This document shows, one piece after another, positions 10,863 to 24,359 of a stretch of 64,000 nucleotides of DNA; positions within the stretch are counted from its first letter, which is position 1; each line of letters begins with the position of its first letter. Source of the DNA: Acanthochromis polyacanthus (Eukaryota > Chordata > Actinopteri > Pomacentridae); assembly GCF_021347895.1 (NCBI RefSeq), contig NC_067115.1, positions 15,013,876 through 15,077,875 on the forward strand, written 5' to 3'. Below the pieces are notes generated by a model. That model did not search any database. It saw nothing but the letters and a program-made list of their open reading frames with translations, and was not told where the DNA came from. The position numbers and the translations under genes were made by a program.

Positions 10863-13800
10863 GTTTTTTTTCTGTCAGTTAAGAAATATTATTGAAATGC
10901 ATGTTGTGCTCTCTGCAGGAAAATCTGTCTTCTGTGCAATCGGACAACCTCTTCCACTGATATCGAGGTGGGAATTTGTTTCTAAGTAACAGTACATGCT
11001 GATCATCATCCCTCTTCAAAAGTTACTGCTGCCCTTGTGCACTTGCGATAGAATAGCATAGCATAGATGAGCCATTAAAGGCAAAGTCAACAATTCTACA
11101 TGAGTATCTCGTTACGTTTTACTAGCTCTCTATTGTGTGTGTACACTGAAATAACTCCAGTGTTCATACACAGCAGTAGCTCTGAATGTTTAAAACTAAC
11201 TGACTCAGGCTGATCCGTACAACAGTGTAAAGGGGAGGGTAGATGGCAAAAAGGAAGTAGACGGAATATAAATCGGGCACGAGATTACTACCTAATGTGG
11301 TATAACCAGCTAAATGTCAGCAATCTTTCTCCAGAAACATAGACTTCATTTTAAAGAAACTGCAGAAAATAATTTTATCAAACATGAAATATCTCTAGTG
11401 CATATCCATCACGTACTCTGATAAATGTCTCTGTTCACACTGAGGAAGAATATGTTTGATGCTGCAGTAAAAGATGCAGCGCCTGAAATAAATGATTTAT
11501 TTCTGTTTAAAACACAGAATTCTTCTTTTCCTTTCGGCTTTTCCCTTCAGGGATCGCCACAGCGAATCACTTGCCTCCATCTAACCCTGTCTTCTGCATC
11601 CTCTTCTCTCATACCAGGATGCAGAAGACAGGGTTAGATGGAGGCAATTGATTCACTGTGGCGACCCCTGAAGGGAAAAGCCGAAAGAAAAAGAAGAATT
11701 CTGTTTAAAACATGTGGCTGCAGCAGGCTCCAGCTGTCACTATCCATACTGCTTTTGCTTTATGTGTATTTAATGTGTTGCAAGTAGGACTGCACGCCTT
11801 CGATGCTGCCAAATGCATCATTAGTGTGTGATTGTCTGTGTATTGTCTGTGTTGTGTCCAGGTGGCACTGCAAGTTCTAGATGCTGTGGTGTGCTACAAC
11901 TGCCTGCCTTCAGACTCCCTCACGTTTTTTATCATCACACTTTGCCGCACTGTGAACGTGAAAGAGTTTTGTGAATCCTGCTGGAAGGTCAGAGAAAAAT
12001 CCACATATATATTTAGGCACGCATTTGTAACTTTTGTTTGAAGGAGCATAATTCATGCCTGCTGTGATGTTTGTTGCTCGTTGCCTCTCCAGCTGATGAG
12101 GAAAGTGCTTGGGACTCACCTCGGGCACAGTGCTATTTACACCATGTGTCGCATCATGGAGGAGAGGTATACAGTTATTTCTCAGCTCAATGTGCATTCA
12201 CGAACACCTGTTTTTGTGGAAAAAATGTTGTTCTTCTATCCATACTTATTTCTCTTACCACCTCCTATCTCCATCAGGGTGTACATGGAGGATGCACCTC
12301 TGCTGAGAGGAGCAGTATTCTTCGTTGGAATGGCGCTGTGGGGTGCACACAGACTCCCTGCCCTCAAAAACACACCAACACTTGTTTTGCCATCTTTTTA
12401 CAAGGTAACACACAAATGAAATCGTGTCATGAAGCAAGCGCTAATAGTCCAACACAGTCAGTTGTTTTTTTTGACTTGGTGGATTTTGACTTCAGGGTGT
12501 TGAGTTTGAATATAGGATTGTATTATCTTTATTAAATTTCATTTCGGTTAAGCTTCAGTGTACCGCCGGCGGTACACCTACTAATTTGCATAGGAATTTC
12601 AAGAATGTCCGACGGCTGCAAACACGATTATACAAACACTATACGCCGATGGAAAGCTTAGATTCTCATGAATCCGCCGGTATAAACCACTTTTAGATGC
12701 GATTACCACAGCGGGTGAGAAAAACACATTTGTCCGACAAAAACGAATATTCATCCATCCGTTCTCTATACACGGCTTCAACGCACACAGCGCGACTCAC
12801 ATTTCCGGGTTTATTATTACACACACAAAAAAGATTCCTCAAAAAACGGCCATAATCCAACCTTTTACATCCAGATGACACAAGCCAGTAAACTATTTTA
12901 TCCAAAACATGTCCTGAAGTCGGTATAAAATCCCCGAATCAGTCATTTTCAAGGAAATGCACCTCGCGATGCCCGTCCAATATTCCCTGTATTTTTCGTA
13001 ATTTTTTTTATTTAAAAATAGAATATTAGCGATTTTTTTGTACTGAAAACGGCTGGAATTGACTGAAGCTTAAAGGGTTAAATGACTTTAATATATTATT
13101 AAGATAAACTAAAAGTAAAGGTTCAGCTTCCTCTTTTGTTCCTTTAGTGGGGAAAACGTCACCCTTTCCCCTTGTGCTATGATGCATTTTTGTTTACATG
13201 CTTTGCAGTGTCTCGTACATAAATGTGCGGCATAGGTTTGATCCGCTTATTAGTTACATCAAAAATGTTTATTGTGAAGCAGGATTCTGTGTAACTGTTG
13301 TGGCCATGTCCATATATGTCAGGCTGACACTGAAAAAACACATGAGAAAATTAAAGGAAGTTAAAAAAAAAGTTGAAATCAGTTGCTGTCTGACCTCTTT
13401 CACTCAGGCTATGTCATGTGCCAATGAGGTCGTGTCCTATGAAATCGTCCTCTCCATCACCAGACTGATCAAGAAGTACGGCAAAGAGCTGCAGGTGGTC
13501 ACTTGGGACATCCTTCTGGGCATCATCGAGCGACTGCTGCAGCAGATCCAGGTTCGTATTTCACACGTGCATACAAACTTACAGTGAAAAAGCCAGTTCT
13601 TGTTTGACTAAGTTGCCTGCCTCACGTGTCGTCGCAGACAATAGGCAGCGCGGAGCTGAAGGCCATCGTCTACGAGCTGTTGACCACAGTGGAAGAGCTG
13701 TACGAGCAGAACGGTTACCACGGTTCAACAGAGAGGTTCTTTTGTCTGGTGGAGAAATGTGCTGACAAGAGACCTGTAAGGGCCTTGAGTGTCTGTGCTG

Positions 13801-14877
13801 TCCTGTGTTGTCATGTAGTTCTTGTCTTCTCGTCTGATTTTTCTCCTCACGTGTGACAGGATGCATCAGTGCTGACCCTGATCTCGTACAGAGCCCAGTC
13901 AATCCAGCCTGCTAAAGACGGCTGGATTCAGAGTCTTCACCGCCTCATGGAGAAATTCTTCAGGTAGGACACACAAACATGCACACGCTCATGTATTACA
14001 TCAGTGGGCAGATTATGGTATTTCCGTGTAATCCTCCCATCTCTGCTGTGTCTTAATCTTTCCTGTCCTTCTCTGTTTTCTTGCTGTTTCTCTGACAGGA
14101 ATGAGACTCGCAGTGTCATAAGGATCAAAGTGCTTCATATCTTGTCCTTTGTTCTCAGTACAAATCGACAGCTCTATGAGGTCTGTATGCTGATACAAAT
14201 GCACATCTGCATCCTGTACTTTACATAAAGTGACAATCTAAAAGCTTCTATTTCATTGCTGTTGCCATGGCTGCAACTTCTACTGATGATGACTGTATTT
14301 TAATTGTCAGATATCGGACTGCCGTTCACTGAGGTGCTGAATTGCACAGCACATAGTTGTTATCATATATCTGTAATGTTTCGACTCTTTGGTGCTTGGA
14401 AAGCTGTGATCTTTCATTAGGTGCAGGTTTCTCTGGTGCATTGCTTGTACAAATTCCTCAAAATAAAACATTTTGTCTTTTTTCCTTTTTTTCCAGGATG
14501 AGTTGATTGAAATGGTGGTGATCCCTCAGCTCAGTGGGATTGCTGAAGACCGGGACCTGGCTGTCAGGAAACAGGCTACACAGCTACTGGTGGACCTCGC
14601 TGAGGGCTGCAACACTCACCACTTCACCAGCCTGCTGGACATCATTGAACGGGTACTCATGCATGCAAACACACAAAGTCTCACCATTATCTTTACAAAG
14701 TCATTTATTTCTCTCCATTCCAGGCAAGATGTGATCTAGTGTTTGTTTTCTTTCCAGGTCGCCAGTCGCTCTCTGGTGTGTTCAGGTCCTTTGGAGGTTT
14801 CTGAGAGAGACTCAACAGCAGAGTCTCCTATGGAAGATGTCAGAACTGCTATACTGGGCCTGCTGGAAATCCTGCAG
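8910..14877 (+). CDS. tsc2: TSC2 coding exons 1-15: N-terminal alpha-solenoid, hamartin-binding part
   Basis: About 573 residues. The start [16 protein letters not shown] matches the vertebrate N-terminus in layout. Helical repeat segments follow, such as [39 protein letters not shown] and LLVDLAEGC. This region is the DUF3384/HEAT-like part that binds hamartin (TSC1) in known tuberins. The donor after exon 13 reads GTCTGT, weaker than the others. The introns carry CA arrays, a foldback element and a TTAA-ended element. Confidence 0.93.
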
Positions 14878-17800
14878 GTACATACATGTCGATGTTCAGA
14901 ACTTGATTCACCAAAGTGGCATTAAGATAAAGTCATTTTAGAAAAGAGAGTGCAATTTGTTCATAATGTTGTTAGTTTGAGTGCTAACATTTTCAATTTC
15001 CAGACCAAATGTCACCAACTGTTCTATCAGTCTTACACTACACAGACTAAGACCACACAATAAGTATAAACCAAAAGCTGCTGATGTTTTCTGATGCTAG
15101 AGGTTTATTTACAGAAACAGAGGGAATATTGCAGGAAGGTCAATGAGTTTCTTAATGTTTATGCCCTACAAAGCAGAATGCAGGTACCACATATTTAGAT
15201 ATTCAGACAAAACTTTCTTGAGAGGTGCCAATAGTGTGATGGGAAGATGGAAAGAGTACTTTGACGAGTTGATGAACGAGGAAAATGAGAGAGAACGAAG
15301 GGTAGAAGAGGTGACTGTTGTGGAGCAGGAAGTAGCAAGGATTAGTAAGGATGAAGTGAGGAGGGCATTGAAGAGGATGAAGAGTGGAAAGGCACTTAGT
15401 CCTGATGATATACCTGTGGAGGTATGGAAGTGTCTCGGAAAGGTAGCAGTAGAGTTTCTGACTGGGTTGTTCAACAGGATCTTAGATAGTGAGAAGATGC
15501 CCGAGGAATGGAGGAGAAGTGTGCTGGTGCCCATCTTTAAGAACAAGGGAGATGTGCAGAGTTGTGGCAACTACAGAGGAATAAAGCTGATGAAGCTATG
15601 GGAAAGAGTAGTTTAAGCTAGGCTAAGGGCAGAGGTGAACATCTGTGAGCAGCAGTATGGTTTCATGCCAAGAAAGAGTACAACAGATGCAATATTTGCT
15701 TTGAGGATGTTGATAGAGAAGTACAGAGAAGGTCAGAAGGAGCTGCACTGTGTCTTTGTAGATCTGGAGAAAGCTTATGACAGGGTGCCCAGAGAGGAAC
15801 TGTGGTTTTGTGTGAGGAAGTCTGGAGTGGCAGAGAAGTATGTTAGAGTGGTACAGGACATGTATGAGGACTGTAAGACAGTGGTGAGGTGTGCTGTAGG
15901 TGTGACAGAGGAGTTCAAGGTGGAGGTGGGACTACATCAGGGATCAGCTCTGAGCCCCTTCTTGTTTGCTATGGTGATGGACAGGATGACAGACGAGGTT
16001 AGACAGGAGTCTCCATGGACTATGATGTTTGCAGATGACATTGTGATCTGTAGTGAGAGCAGGGAACAGGTGGAGGAGAAGCTAGAGGCGTGGAGGTTTG
16101 CCCTGGAAAGGAGAGGAATGAAGGTTAGCCGCAGTAAGACGGAGTATCTGTGTGTGAATGAGAGGGACCCAAGTGGAAGAGTGAGGTTACAGGGAGAAGA
16201 GATCAAGAAGGTGGAGGATTGTAAGTACTTAGGGTCAACAGTCCAGAGCAATGGAGAGTGTGGAAAAGAGGTGAAGAAGTGTGTACAGGCAGGCTGGAAC
16301 GGCTGGAGAAAAGTGTCAGGTGTGATGTGTGATAGAAGAGTTTCAGCTAAAATGAAAGGAAATGTTTACAAAACTGTGGTGAGACCAGCCATGTTGTTTG
16401 TTGTGGAGACAGTGTCCCTGAGGAAAAGACAGGAGGCAGAGCTGGAGGTAGCAGAACTGAAGATGCTGAGGTTCTCTTTGAGAGTGACCAGGATGGATAG
16501 GATCAGGAATGAGTACATCAGAGGGACAGCACATGTTAGAGGCTTTGGAGATAAAGTCAGAGAGGCCAGAGTGAGATGGTTCGGTGATTTGGCCATCTTT
16601 AAATCTTACACTTGTCTGTGTTGGGAACAAAGGTATTGAACTGATTGATGAAATTGATTAATTTAATTGATTTCAGTATATCTGTTTATTTATATAAACA
16701 GAACTGGAACATATAAACACAAATGATTCTAACTGTGACTGGCAATAATAATCAAACTACAGTAAATGTTCTTAAACTAAAGTTTTAACTGCTGAGAAAG
16801 TATCCACAGTTTCTTTGTAGGTATGCTGATGTCTCTGACCAATTGATGAAAGTTATCTAAAAGAAAGCCAGTTGTCTTGCTTTGTTAAGCTATTGTATTA
16901 TATGACAATGTATATTTTTTGGCTAAATTATAAAGCATTTCAACCTTCAGCATTCATTTAACCAAAAATAGTCCCATAATGAAAGAAAATGGCACATAAA
17001 CATTTCTGTGAGTCTGGCAGAACAATGAATCTGATGATGGACATCCATCTTTTTCTCCTATGACAGAGCAAACTTTACAGCCTACCAGCCAGCCATGCAA
17101 GTCGTGTTTATGAGCTGCTTATCAGCCACCTTCAGCTTCACTACAAAAACAAGTACTGTTCAGCTATCGCTTCCACTATCAGGCTCCAGGTAGGGGTGAT
17201 CCATTTTTCCTGTGCATACTTGTTTATATATTGCTGAATTTCTGCTGTACATGCATGTCATTCCTCAGCTGACTCCTTTCTCTTTCTCCTTTCTCTTTAG
17301 GTGTTTGACTTCTTCCTAATGATGCGTGCAGACTCTCTTCACCGTCTCGGGGTTCCTAACAAAGATGGAGCGATGAGATTCAGCCCTTACTGCTACTGTG
17401 ACACAGGGTGAGGACAAAATATCACTTCTGGCATAAGTGTTTGTCTTATTGTACTTGAGTCAGCTAAATAATAATAATAATTTAAAAAAAAACTGACAAC
17501 ACTGTGCCATTTGTTGTTTCAGGGAGCCAGAGAAGCGTGTCAGTGATAAGAAGCCGGCAGGTTCAACATCTCCTCCTGCTGGCAGCCCTGCTCCCCCTGC
17601 TGCTCCTCCTGCTTCTACAGCCTCCATACGCTCAGCCTACCTTCCCTACGCACCTGCCTTCAGTGTCCTCCTCCAGTGCCTCAAAATGGTACACACTGAA
17701 ACTGTCCTACTGAGTAACATCACATAGATGCGCTTCTTTTTTCAAAACTTTCTAGGACACCATAGAATTAGATTGACAACAGTGGAAGAGAGAGAAGGCC

Positions 17801-20800
17801 ATGACTAGGAGCATGAGTCAGTGGCTTGAATTGAATCATGGATGTTGTAAATTTGTGGTATGTGCTTTGACTGTGGGTCTATTAAGATGCTGTGCACGAA
17901 CAGATAATTATTCCTTCTATCTTTAAAGATTTGGTGTTGTTTTTCTCTTGTAGGAGACAGACTGGAAGGTGCTGAAGCTGGTTTTAGAGAAGCTGCCATG
18001 GATGCTGCAGTACAAAGTGCTGCTGCTCACATCCCCATGCAGCTTAGACCAGCTCTGTTCTACACTCTGCTGCATGGTAGAGCAAGTTTATGCAAACAAA
18101 CCCATTTACTTTACATAAAGTGACATTTTGTGTTGCCCAGAAGCAAATTGAATCACCATTGATGTCTTCTACTTATCTCTGTGTAGGTGACAGATCGTCT
18201 GATCTCAGAGCGCTTGAAGAAGACTCCAGATGGGTTTTCCCGCACAGACGTTCAGCTGGCAGTGGTCCCTGTCCTTACGGCGATCACCTCCTACCACAAC
18301 TACTTGGAGCAGTCGAGACAGGTACATTCAACCATCTGTTCTTCCCCAGAAAGTTTTTGGATGATTTACTGACTTTCTATAGAGAAGTTTTGAGCTAGAT
18401 GTGGATCTTTTAGCTCAAAACAGATTTTTGGAGCTAGAAAATCCACATCTGTGCACCAACTTATTTCTCAACTTGTTCCTAAGATTTACAGGCTTTCGTG
18501 TAAAAATGTGGAAACAGCCTATACAAATGGAATGACACCAGTTATTTTCCTTTTCCCGCTGCAGAGAGAGCTGGTTCAGTGCCTCGAGACTGGCCTCATT
18601 TACCGCTGTGCCAAGCAGTGTGTGGTGGCCCTTACAATGTGTACGGTGGAGATGCCTGACATCATGATCAAGCTCCTCCCCGCTCTTATTGTCAAGCTCA
18701 CCCACATCTCTGCTACTGTTGCCATGGCATCACCAATGCTTGAGTTTCTCTCCAGTGAGTACTACAAGCTTTTAACCAAAACTCCTTTGTTATATTCGCA
18801 ACATTTCTTTTTGCATTGTTGCATGTTCAAGGTCAGTCGGTCTGAATTTGGTTTGATGTGCTGCTTCTTCGCCGTTTCACAGCTCTGGTGCGCCTGCCCC
18901 ATCTGTATGCCAACTTTGTAGCTGAGCAGTATGTTAGTGTATTTGCCATCTCACTACCGTACACTAACCCTTCAAAGTAAGTGCTCACACACACATCAAC
19001 AGACGTATCCTCAGATGCACAGACACACACTGAATTGTGTATTTTTTCCATTCTCATCAGGTTTAATCAGTACATTGTGTCCCTGGCCCACCATGTGATC
19101 GCCATGTGGTTCATTCGCTGCAGACTCCCCTTCCGAAAGGACTTTGTTCAGTACATCACAAAGGTGTGTGCTGGTTTCACCTTTTGCTTTGATCCGTTTT
19201 GTTTGTGACATGTAATATTTATAAGAAAAATAACAGCATTGTAAATCACAAAACAGCTTTCAGACCTGAAACTCAATGTTCTATTCTTTACTTATCCAAG
19301 GAGAAGAAGAGACGCAATACAATTCTAAGAGAAAGTACAAAACCATAGCTCCTACATGGAAATCAATGCCATTGATGTGCTTTCACCTTGGCATTTTTCT
19401 TATAAACTCATTCAGACAGTCACGTTTATAGAAAGAGGAAAAAGTAGCGAAAGAGAACACAGAGGACTGACAAGTGTTGAGGGCGGAGAATTGAAACGGG
19501 GACCCACTGGTGATGAATTTTGCACCCATGAAGTATTGCCCCCTAACCACTCAACTATTAGGTTGCCCTTATTATTGTTTGTTAAATATGAAGCTATAAC
19601 TTGAATGCAGTTGGCTTGGTTTTGTTTTTAAAGACTGGAAGAAAGAGAAACTGCCAAACTGAACCCTGGTGTCTTGCTTCAACTAGAAAAGAGTTGAGAA
19701 ATGACAAACAGCAGAGACTACAGAAAGTTGCAGTCCAACATATAAGCCCCCACCTCAAGCTGCAAGTTGCTGTTTTTACACTTTGTTTTTTTTTCCTGGA
19801 TTACCCTTCTGAACCCACTGTTACATTTGAAAGGCACATTAGCGTTAAGAGATTTCTGTTCTGCTGGGAATCCCAACCAAATTGAAGCTTGAAACTGTGG
19901 TATTAAAACTAATACTAATAATAAAACAAATCAATCTAAAATATGAAGAGCCAAATTTTGGGGGGGATAAAGGTTGGAAAAATATAAGTAGCAAAAACAA
20001 GCTGCAGATAGTTAAACAAATGAGATAGACCTTTTAACTTTACATGGAGCCAATCTTGCCATTTGTCCTGTTTGCACGCTAAGCTAACATCTCCTGCCTG
20101 TAGCTTCATATTGGACAGACATAATCTAACACTTTTGTTGCAAATGTAAATGATCATATATCCCAAAATATCAATCTGTTCTTTTAAAATTTCCTAAAGC
20201 ATGCATTTTCAGTTAGAATACTAACAGCAGAACAGACGTTGCAGTATAACAATGAATCTTCCTAACAGAGATTTGTGTTTTTGTCTCTCTTCCAAAGGGT
20301 TTGCGCTCCAATGCCCTGCTGCCGTTCGATGACAACCACGAGCAAGGTCCGTTTCGTGCCCGAAGTACCAGCCTCAATGAAAGGCCCAAGAGGTAAAGCA
20401 CATATTCACACTCGGCTGCAATTTGCAGACCTACAAACCAGCAACATCACACAGTAGCGATGTTGCTGTGTCAGAGGGTCGGGGGTTGCCAAGGTAACGG
20501 GACTCAGCATGACAAGTACTGTGGCCTGATGGTTGCAGTGACTCCTCTCAGGTTGCCATGGTGATCATCAATCAATTTTAGTTACCGTTTATGCTTTTTA
20601 TGTTTTCAAACGTGTCTGTCTTTAGTCACGATTCTTTAAATGGATTTTTTTTTAAAATTCAAAACTCACTTTCCATAATAATGACACACAGGGGATGGAT
20701 AAAATAACATAAGCACTTGTATAATGTAATGGTAATTTATTTTAAGTATATTGTTTTGTCTTAGTGATTGCATTATATTATCCACGGGTTTCTGTACTGT

Positions 20801-23800
20801 ATCTGATACCCACATCTTATAAAAGTACATGCATACAGGAAAGGACTGTAGGGTTTCCTTACTTCCTTCATGTCTCACCATCTGGTTATTGTAACTATGT
20901 TACATGTACACAAAGAGAAATACACACTGTTCACACAGAGTTATAAGAAAGCTTATCTCAGCAAGGTAGCATTCACTGTACAAGGTGTGAATGTTTGTTT
21001 GTTGTCCACATCTTAATTGGCCAAACATTATTAAAACGTGTCCAAAGTCACTCATTAAAACACTAGATAATGACAGAAAAGGAGGGGACTGAACTACGAT
21101 CTATGGCTTAGTGTGGATGTCGCTGAACTAAATAACTGGATGCAGTAGGGGGGAAAATGTTCTGACTTCTACTTCTTAAAACCATTCACTGCATCTTGGG
21201 CAGAGCTAAGTCCAGGATACAGCAATGGTGTTCCTTCAAAATAGTGGGACGGTTAATTGTTTTTGGGGGGCTTTTGCATCCAGAAAGGAGGGAGCTGTCA
21301 TCAAAATGGCTAATTCACTGGAAAATAAACAAACGGGGCTGACTTTTTGGACGATCCAAATCGTCTACAAACCTGTGGTTTTATGCGTTGTTACTGCCTG
21401 GAGGTTGTTGTTGTTGTTTCCTGTACTGAAGGAGATAACACGCAAATTGCGGAAGGGGAGCTGAAAGTCGTGTGAAGTGCACTGCCAATCAGGGTTAGTC
21501 AAACAGAAATATGGATCTTCAGATCAAACTGTTCACTTCAAGTATGAGGAATAGTTACGTTTTTTTGCTAAATGCATGCATAAATAGTTGTAATTGGCAA
21601 CTGACAGTATAAATAAAGAAATTAAATTGTTAGCTAATGCATGAACAGTTACAATTGTCAATAAATAGCTGATAAATGTTTTAGGTAAAAGTAGTGGATA
21701 AATCGTTGAAATAGAAAGTTAAAATTTATGGACAGATGGGTAAAACTGTTGGCTTACTGTAAATAAGTAGAAAGCTGAAAGTATTACAGAAATGGTTAAA
21801 ATACTGAGAAGTTGTAGCAATAAATAGTGAACAGTTCTGGATAAAGTGTTGGAAAAAATTAAATTAATGAATAGTGTGAAAATGTCCCGCTAATGTGAAA
21901 TATTGAACAAATAGTGCTGACAAAACTGACAAACAGTATTGACAGTTGAACTGGATAGAAAAGCGTCCTAATAATATCCACTTGTTCTCGTATATTGTTA
22001 TTATCTAGCATAAAACAAGATCATATGTAAAATATGTTTAAATGAATACATTTGAACATAAGATGTGTTGTTCATAAAGGAGTTCTTGACTCCATTTGAC
22101 ATGCCTGAAGGGGTACATCGGATAAAAAAAGTTGGAGACCACGTCCCCTAACAATACACAACACTTCTGCCACATCTTATTTTGACCTTTTTTTGCTATT
22201 TGTTTTTCTTCTCCCAAGCCCTCTCAAAATTACTTTGGACTCCTCATTCACTCATTAATTTCCCAAAAAACTCACAACAACTGTGCTGCCCTAATAACAA
22301 AGCACACCACCTCCATCAGAGTTCTCCACAGTAATACATTGTCCTTCCATTATCTTCAGTTTCTGCTGATCCTCCATATCAACCCTCTTTCAGTATTCCA
22401 TACTGTGGTATCATCGTCCTTGTGCTGCTCACTGCCTCCTGTGAGGTTGGAGTTCTGCATGTCATACTTAATTTCAACTTGATTAGAAGCCTTCTTAATG
22501 TTTCCTAGGATTACACTACTGGTAATTTAAATCATGCATTAAGCTATTAAGAAGTATATTATTTAGAAATGCATCTAATCTTTATTATTTAGTACAGACT
22601 TGCTGCACTCCAACCCTCAGGTTTAAGCCAGCATTTCTTTTTCAGTTGATTTACTTGTGTTGTTTTAACTTCTATTATATAAGGCCTGTGCTGAGTCCAT
22701 CCATACGATTATACTTCTCCTGTACTAGTCCTTGGCTTTACTTATAACCGGCTGTGTGAAATAATGTTTATTTTGTTGCTCTCCTGAATACTTTCTGTGT
22801 GTATTTTCCTTTTCTGAATAGCAGAAGCTGTTTTACCCTCTGCTGTAGCTTGTCTGTTTATGTTTATTTGATGTTTATCCTTTTATTTTTATCCTCTTTT
22901 TTTCCTTTCTCCGCTCTCCTGTAATCTGATTTATGATGTTCACTGCTGTTAATTTTCACCTTGTTTTGTTTTTTCTTCATTTGACCTCCCTCCCTCCTCC
23001 TGCGCTGCCTCCTGCGATTGGTTGCTGCGTTGTGGTTGTGGTTTTGGGGGGTGGTTGTGTCATCCTGGATCCTTTCTACATTGCTCCTGGCCCCTCCCTC
23101 CTCATGTGACGCCTGCCCTTTGACCTTTGTGCCGCTGTCCTGTGTACCCTGCCCAATCCCCCCCCCGTGTGGCGTTTGCCCCTGGTCGCCTGCTCGTGTT
23201 GCTCTGGTGTTGGGGCGATGATCCCTGCTGTCTCCTGGTTTACTTTCACACAACACAACCCCCCAATTCCCACACTCCCAAACCACTGCCACCCTCTCGA
23301 TGTCCTTACTGGCCACCGACCGTAACACCATCCCGGGCCCGTTCCCCTCGATCTTTGCCATGGACGCACCTCACCGCCCAGTCTGCGGGCGGCGAAAGTG
23401 GCAAAGGCGGCAGGAGCGGTAGCCAATAGCAGCAGCTCTCCAGTTAAAGAGCTGAGGGACCTTTCAGCCATCGACGCTTTCCGCTCCCGCAGCATCAGTG
23501 TCTCCGAACATGCGGTCCGCAGGTTAGAGAAGAGCTTTCTGGGTAACAAAGCAAAAAAAAAAAAAAAACTAAACAAACGATAACAACCCAAACACTTGTT
23601 GCTTCCTCCATGGGTTTGTTCAAGGGCTTTATAGTCATTGTCATGCGGGTCCGTTGGGTGGGTGCTGGGGTGGTTTGTTGCCAGGGACAGCTGGAGTGGG
23701 TGGTGCATGCTGGAGGAAGATTTGTGTGTCAGTCTTTTTTGGTTTGTTTTGGGCTGCAGTCATACTCGTGCTGTTTTTTACATGCTGTTTTTATGGTTTG

Positions 23801-24313
23801 CTTTTGCATGTAGTGTTTGTTCAAAGACATCGGAAAACATCTATTGATGTTTTTCTGTTTTGATTTTGCTCTAACAGATTCTGCTTTTATTTAGTTTCAT
23901 TACAGTTCGTCTTTGGTTTGATTTTGGTTTTCTTTTGTGTTTTGCTGGGTGGACTGCTGACTGGTTTTGATTGGCCTAACAACAAATGAATGGCAGGAGG
24001 GACTGGTGAAAAGCATGTGTATTCAAAATGATGGAATCTTATATTCTTCACTGATAACAACTGCAACCTACAACTCTGGCTCCCTCTTGTTGGTGGGATG
24101 ACACTTGTGCTTCCTCGGCCAGTGATGAGGACAACAGCAACACAGCAGCTTTGTTTGCTTGCTTGACATATTTTTTGGTATTGTTTTGCTCCACTCAAAC
24201 ATCCACTTTGCTGCTGTGACCATGGCAATCTCTTAGTGTGGGAATTTAGGACTAGCTGGGCTAAGGTGAACTTTTAATGCAGTTTGATTGACAGATTGAA
24301 AACATTCATGTCA

Positions 24314-24359
<46 letters not shown>

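Noticed and set aside
12071..12535. 154-codon plus-strand frame over TSC2 exons 8 and 9
   Set aside because: Out of frame with tuberin and crossing real splice sites; the true exons are 12093-12166 and 12278-12404.
22864..23708. Minus-strand open frames of 165 and 210 codons
   Set aside because: They are low-complexity and antisense to a polypyrimidine-rich TSC2 intron and exon 25.
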